Shown one piece after another: positions 60,632-64,000 of a DNA stretch of 64,000 nucleotides (the first letter of the stretch is position 1; each line of letters begins with the position of its first letter). A program made the position numbers and the translations under genes. The stretch is from Mycobacterium sp. ACS1612. GTDB lineage: Bacteria; Actinomycetota; Actinomycetes; Mycobacteriales; Mycobacteriaceae. The DNA lies in the NCBI RefSeq assembly GCF_001667505.1, contig NZ_LZHZ01000049.1, positions 33,605-97,604 on the forward strand, given 5' to 3'. The notes beneath the pieces were generated by a model. That model saw nothing but the letters and a program-made list of their open reading frames with translations, was not told the origin of the DNA and ran no database searches.

Positions 60632-61081
60632 CTTGGCGACGTGACCCGTCGCGCGGACGTTGTACTGCGCCTCGGCGATCTTGCCCTTCTCGTCGACGAC
60701 GAACGTCGACCGGATGACGCCCTGAACGGTCTTGCCGTACATGGTCTTTTCGCCGTAGGTGCCCCACGCGGTGAGCACCTCGCGGTCCGGATCGGAGAGC
60801 AGCGGGAACGTCAGCTTCTGGTCGTCGCGGAACTTGGCCAGCTTGGCGGGTTTGTCGGGGGAGATGCCGATGACATCCAGTCCGGCGCCGTTGAGTTCAC
60901 TCAAGCTGTCGCGGAAGTCGCAAGCTTGCTTGGTGCATCCGGGGGTGGCGGCGGCCGGATAGAAGTACACGATGACCCTGCGGCCTTTGTAGTCCGAGAG
61001 CTTGACGGTGTTGCCGTCGGCGTCGGGCAGGCTGAACGCTGGGGCCTTGTCACCCACTTCGAGTCGCGGGGTTTGCGGCAT
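60608..61081 (-). CDS. bcp: peroxiredoxin, Bcp/PrxQ type
   Basis: A 157-residue thiol peroxidase. The peroxidatic Cys49 is in ATPGCTKQAC, with the resolving Cys54 five residues later, as in alpha-type PrxQ. The PAAATPGC run replaces the more common PKAxTPGC. It reduces hydroperoxides using thioredoxin. It is convergent with the M20 gene and divergent from the DUF3618 gene, as in the M. tuberculosis region. Confidence 0.95.
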   Translation of the reverse strand: MPQTPRLEVGDKAPAFSLPDADGNTVKLSDYKGRRVIVYFYPAAATPGCTKQACDFRDSLSELNGAGLDVIGISPDKPAKLAKFRDDQKLTFPLLSDPDREVLTAWGTYGEKTMYGKTVQGVIRSTFVVDEKGKIAEAQYNVRATGHVAKLRRDLSV

Positions 61082-61179
61082 GCGGAAGTCCCTTCTTCGA
61101 CCGGTGCACTCCGGCGAGTGCAGGCTGAACTAGGGTAGTGCCGCAAGGCGACGCTCATGGAGTGGCTTGGAGGCAGCAA

Positions 61180-61407
61180 GTGGCGGACCGCGATCCCGAC
61201 ACCATCAAGCGGGACATCGATCAGGCGCGTGATCAGTTGGCGGCGACCGTGGATACCCTCGCCGAGCGCGCCAACCCGCAGAAGATCGCGGAGGACATCA
61301 AGGCGGCCGCCGTGCGTTTCGTAAAGAAGCCCGCGGTTGCTGTGACACTGGCAGGCGCCGGCGCTGTGTTCGTCATTGTGGTCATTCGCCGTATTCGGCG
61401 AGACTGA
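61180..61407 (+). CDS. DUF3618 small membrane protein (Rv2520c-like)
   Basis: A 75-residue protein: an amphipathic N-terminus (ADRDPDTIKRDIDQARDQLAATVDTLAERANPQK) typical of DUF3618, then a membrane helix (VAVTLAGAGAVFVIVVI) and a basic end (RRIRRD). GTG 61180 has GGAGG six bases upstream; a longer reading to 61138 is not favoured. It is divergent from bcp and ends the block syntenic with M. tuberculosis. Function unknown. Confidence 0.88.
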   Translation: MADRDPDTIKRDIDQARDQLAATVDTLAERANPQKIAEDIKAAAVRFVKKPAVAVTLAGAGAVFVIVVIRRIRRD

Positions 61408-62020
61408 CCGGTTGCTTCAGCGGCGCCGCGCAGCGCGGAACCAGTCCGCGAACGAAAAGCTGGGCGGGTTGGCGACACGCCCGAGGCGACTGCAGGTGTA
61501 GACCATGACCGGCCGTTGCGCAGTTACGTCGTCAGCTGTTCCCGCGCCGGACACGCCCGCGGTGAGCGATGCGTCGGGGCTGACCACAGCTAAGACCTCG
61601 TTTCGTTGTGAACATGGCACTTAGAAGCCATGTAATTCGTCGCAGCTAACCGAAGGCTAGCACTCTCACACCCTTTTACGCAGCACAATTCGCTGTGAAG
61701 CCGCGCACCCGTTACCAGCTAGGATGACTGACGGCTTCGTAGCGTAAGTCCGGTTACGGAAGCAGTAGCACATTCAACATACCTCGTCCGGTTACGGTCT
61801 TAATTTTTTCGTTCGCGTAAATAGGCTATTGCGGAAATGTAGCTAGGGCAAGGCGCGTGGGGTTGCCTGGTGCATCGACGGTCTAGGGAGTTGAACGGGC
61901 GATGCGGCAGGGCCAAGCAGGCGCGATCGCGTCTGTCAGGCTTTGCGCACCGGCGGGCGGACGGGTTTGCTGATTTCGCCCCAGCGCGCTTGCGGTGGTG
62001 GTAAGTGCGATGATTTCGGC
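61408..62020. other. 613-base gap without a supported gene
   Basis: GC falls after about 61,600 and TAA-rich stretches appear. Only weak open frames exist, including a 29-residue minus-strand frame ending at 61417 that I could not support. A short poly-T run (AATTTTTTCG) is at 61801-61810. No tRNA is recognised. This is where synteny with the fas block ends. Confidence 0.5.
61743..61797. repeat. direct repeats GTCCGGTTACGG, 38 bases apart
   Basis: GTCCGGTTACGG occurs at 61748-61759 and 61786-61797. The first copy also forms the right arm of an inverted repeat CGTAA-N6-TTACG (61743-61758). They lie in the gene-free gap, just before the poly-T run. Role unknown; could be operator, terminator or recombination remnant. 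Confidence 0.4.
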
Positions 62021-62287
62021 GTGACTGATGACCCCGATACAGCGCAAGCTCTTGCGCTGTTGCAATCACTGCACGCCCACATCGACGAAATCTCCAGAAA
62101 AGTTGAGGCCGCGGAACGCCGCAGCCGACGGGTCCAGGGTCACGCCGCTTCGGTCGCCCGGCGCCGGGCCGCCAGCCTGCGTCACGAACTCTACGAAGCG
62201 CACCGATTGATCGACGGAATTCACCGAAGATTCCCGGATGCGCGGCCGCGGAATAGTGCCGGGCCGCGTGCCGAAACTGCACGCTGA
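62021..62287 (+). CDS. 88-residue helical hypothetical protein
   Basis: GTG 62021 opens an 88-residue frame rich in Ala, Arg and Glu with a heptad-like helical stretch (LALLQSLHAHIDEISRKVEAAERRSRR, then RRRAASLRHELYEAHRLID), suggesting a coiled coil. Codon use matches the high-GC genome. The frame extends upstream to 61943 without better signals. No ribosome site is clear. I do not recognise the family. Confidence 0.5.
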   Translation: MTDDPDTAQALALLQSLHAHIDEISRKVEAAERRSRRVQGHAASVARRRAASLRHELYEAHRLIDGIHRRFPDARPRNSAGPRAETAR

Positions 62288-62458
62288 GTGCGCCGTCAGG
62301 GTTTCGAGCCCCGGACCCGCTGATCAAGAGGCATCGGAAGGTATGCACGGGTGTCCACCGTGTATTGAACTACGAAGAGCCAGCTCAGGTTGTTGACCAA
62401 CCTCCGTGAAGAGGATATTGATGTGGAGATCGAAGCAGTCTGACCGGACAGAACTGAG

Positions 62459-63688
62459 GTGCCGGCGGAGCGCATGAAGTCACGAATGTTGGTTTTGCTG
62501 CTTACCCTGTCGCTGCTAGTCCTTCACCTGGGTTGCTCTGTTCAAGAAGAGTCGCCGACGCAGGGACAGATTCCGCCTGAACTGGATCGAAAGCTGAGTG
62601 AGATTGCCAGCCGAGGACATCTTCCAGGATTCGGCGTGTCCATCGTTACCAGCGATGGCGTCCTGTTCGAGAAGGGTTATGGCTATGCTGATATCGAGAA
62701 GAAAATCCCGTATACCACAAAGAGTCTGCAAAACATCGGTTCAATTTCCAAGACCCTCATTGGAATTTCCCTCATGCAGCTGGCGGAAGAAAACCAAATC
62801 AGGCTCGATGACGATGTCAGTCGCTATTTGCCGTTCAAGGTTGTGAATCCGCACTTTCCCAATGAGCCGATTCTCATACGGCATCTCGCCGAACACACTT
62901 CAACGCTCCGGGACACCGAAGAGTTCTGGCGCTACGACTATTTTCTGCAGGAGTCGGTACCGACCGGGCGCGGCAACGCTGCCAAGATTGACCTTCTCAA
63001 CCCCGACAACAAACGGATACCTCTGGATCAGTTCGTCCGAAACTTTGTCGCGACGGATGGGATCTGGTACAAGAAGAGCAACTTCCTCAATCAAAGGCCG
63101 GGAACACAGTTCGAATACAGCAACCTCGGAGCGGCGCTGGCCGCGTATATCGTCGAGTGCGTAACGTGGGAGAGCTTTGCCGACTACACCGAGAAGCGGA
63201 TTCTGAAACCTGTTGGCATGACAGATTCCGCCTGGTTCCTTTCAGAGATCGACAAGAGCCGGTACGCCACGCATTACATGGGCGAAAAGGTGATTCCCTT
63301 GTATGCCTTCAGTACTTACCCGGATGGCGGTTTCATCAGCAGCGTTGAGGACATGGGCCGGTTCCTCATGGAAATGATTCGGGGGTACAAAGGCGAAAGC
63401 AAACTGCTGCGTCGGGAGTCGTTTCAGGCCATGATGTCGGGAACGGAGGGATATGGAATATTCTGGGACCACCGGAAAGGCGCCATCGGTCATTACGGCG
63501 GTGATCCTGGAATCAAAACTTCCATGTGGTTCAATCCTTCCACCGAAGTCGGCTTCGTTCTTTTCACCAACTGCAACTGGCGCGGACCGAACGGCGCACT
63601 CTACGAAATGGAAGGTGCGGCCAGCCAGAAAGCCTTCGTGGATATCCAGGAGATATTGACTGGATCATTGAAGCCAAGCCACCCATGA
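62459..63688 (+). CDS. serine beta-lactamase-like hydrolase, lipoprotein
   Basis: A 409-residue class C/esterase-type protein. The signal ends in LLVLHLGC (lipobox; Cys near residue 26). The active-site motifs are SxxK in GSISKTL, YxN in FEYSNLGAA and HYGGD near residue 345. It could be a peptidase, esterase or beta-lactamase-fold protein on the outer face of the cell. GC is clearly lower than all neighbours and the codons include many AAA, AAT, ATT and TTT, so it was probably acquired. The start is GTG at 62459, with ATG at 62474 an alternative. Confidence 0.85.
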   Translation: MPAERMKSRMLVLLLTLSLLVLHLGCSVQEESPTQGQIPPELDRKLSEIASRGHLPGFGVSIVTSDGVLFEKGYGYADIEKKIPYTTKSLQNIGSISKTLIGISLMQLAEENQIRLDDDVSRYLPFKVVNPHFPNEPILIRHLAEHTSTLRDTEEFWRYDYFLQESVPTGRGNAAKIDLLNPDNKRIPLDQFVRNFVATDGIWYKKSNFLNQRPGTQFEYSNLGAALAAYIVECVTWESFADYTEKRILKPVGMTDSAWFLSEIDKSRYATHYMGEKVIPLYAFSTYPDGGFISSVEDMGRFLMEMIRGYKGESKLLRRESFQAMMSGTEGYGIFWDHRKGAIGHYGGDPGIKTSMWFNPSTEVGFVLFTNCNWRGPNGALYEMEGAASQKAFVDIQEILTGSLKPSHP

Positions 63689-64000
63689 AAAGGGCGCTCG
63701 GCGACTTTGCAGAAGATGTCGTGAGCGGAAAGTTCGTCAGACCGGCGCCAAGAACGAAAGGAAGTTGAGTTTCGCCTGGAGTCAATGTCTACTACCGAGT
63801 CCGCTCACTGCTGCACTGCGACACCGTCGCCCGGCAGATCGATGCACTCTGCCGCCTAGTAGAGGCTTTCTGGCGTCTCAATACCCGAGTGGGTACCGAG
63901 TCGCGCGACGATAAGGTGGTGCGCCTGTTCAGAGTCGGTTGACGGTTGACGGATCTGTTTCGGCTGATCCTTGACACTCTGGGTTATGGGTTTAGGGCTG
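63689..64000. other. 312 bases at window end, fragmentary sequence
   Basis: Two short open stretches are seen: one continuing DWIIEAKPPMKRALGDFAEDVVSGKFV in a different frame from the hydrolase (to about 63768), and a 53-codon stretch (63781-63939) that has no start codon. Both may be remnants of disrupted genes. GC stays low. The sequence ends within this region, so its right boundary cannot be judged. Confidence 0.4.

Noticed and set aside
61417..61506. A 29-residue minus-strand peptide starting MVYTCSRLGRV
   Set aside because: No ribosome site and no family; the frame lies in a gap with weak coding signal. Kept out of the features for lack of support.
62384..62452. Short frame ending NLREEDIDVEIEAV upstream of the lipoprotein hydrolase
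   Set aside because: Looks like possible coding remnant, but is too short and lacks a start codon; noted as part of the unusual composition only.
1..64000. CRISPR array, tRNA/rRNA genes or complete insertion sequences
   Set aside because: No regularly spaced repeats, no tRNA-like cloverleaf that I could recognise, and no transposase with a DDE or Tyr/Ser recombinase signature were found by reading. A tool search could still find small RNAs.

Overview
The window reads as chromosomal DNA of a Mycobacterium, probably an environmental, fast-growing type. The evidence is high GC with frequent GTG starts, a single-chain type I fatty acid synthase (about 3,070 residues), a complete yrbE/mce lipid-import operon, a mycofactocin-coupled SDR, many FadD, lipid-transfer-thiolase and DUF35 genes, and several leaderless promoters (TAnnnT, 6-7 bases, then ATG or GTG). 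All functions are inferred by reading the sequence; no database search was run.

1-3.2 kb: two alpha/beta hydrolases and a secreted protein. 3.2-21.2 kb: the main catabolic and import locus. On the minus strand lie two SDRs, a 3Fe-4S ferredoxin and a cytochrome P450. Divergent to them is a packed 12-gene plus-strand run: aldehyde dehydrogenase, family III CoA-transferase, DUF35/OB-fold protein, thiolase, yrbEA, yrbEB and mceA-F. The simplest reading is that MCE imports a hydrophobic compound, P450 and ferredoxin hydroxylate it, the SDRs and ALDH oxidise it to an acid, the CoA-transferase activates it and the thiolase with its OB-fold partner shortens it. The intergenic region of 248 bases between the two arms carries repeated operator-like sequences.

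21.2-25.1 kb: small secreted proteins, including two convergent paralogues sharing a stop tetranucleotide, a second P450, and a divergent TetR regulator next to a strong palindrome. 25.1-34.6 kb: a second acyl-CoA catabolic region (non-canonical thiolase, DUF35, TetR, SnoaL-like, SDR, ADH remnant, VOC protein, enoyl-CoA hydratase, two acyl-CoA synthetases, amidohydrolase). Three of its promoters share an ATTCTC-N7-GA(G/A)AA signature, suggesting a local TetR regulon.

34.7-44.3 kb: a pair of MCE-associated (Mam-type) proteins, a patatin, two convergent IspD-like genes, an F420/PPOX protein, a truncated BTAD regulator, a deleted epimerase pseudogene, LtrA, a ChaB/Rho-N protein, an MFS transporter and a MerR regulator. 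44.3-48.2 kb: a complete PotABCD-type ABC importer.

48.4-61.4 kb: a core block with the gene content of the M. tuberculosis Rv2525c-fas-acpS-Rv2522c-bcp-Rv2520c region. 61.4-64 kb: after this block the sequence becomes sparse and includes a lipoprotein serine hydrolase of clearly lower GC and different codon use, a probable acquired island edge.
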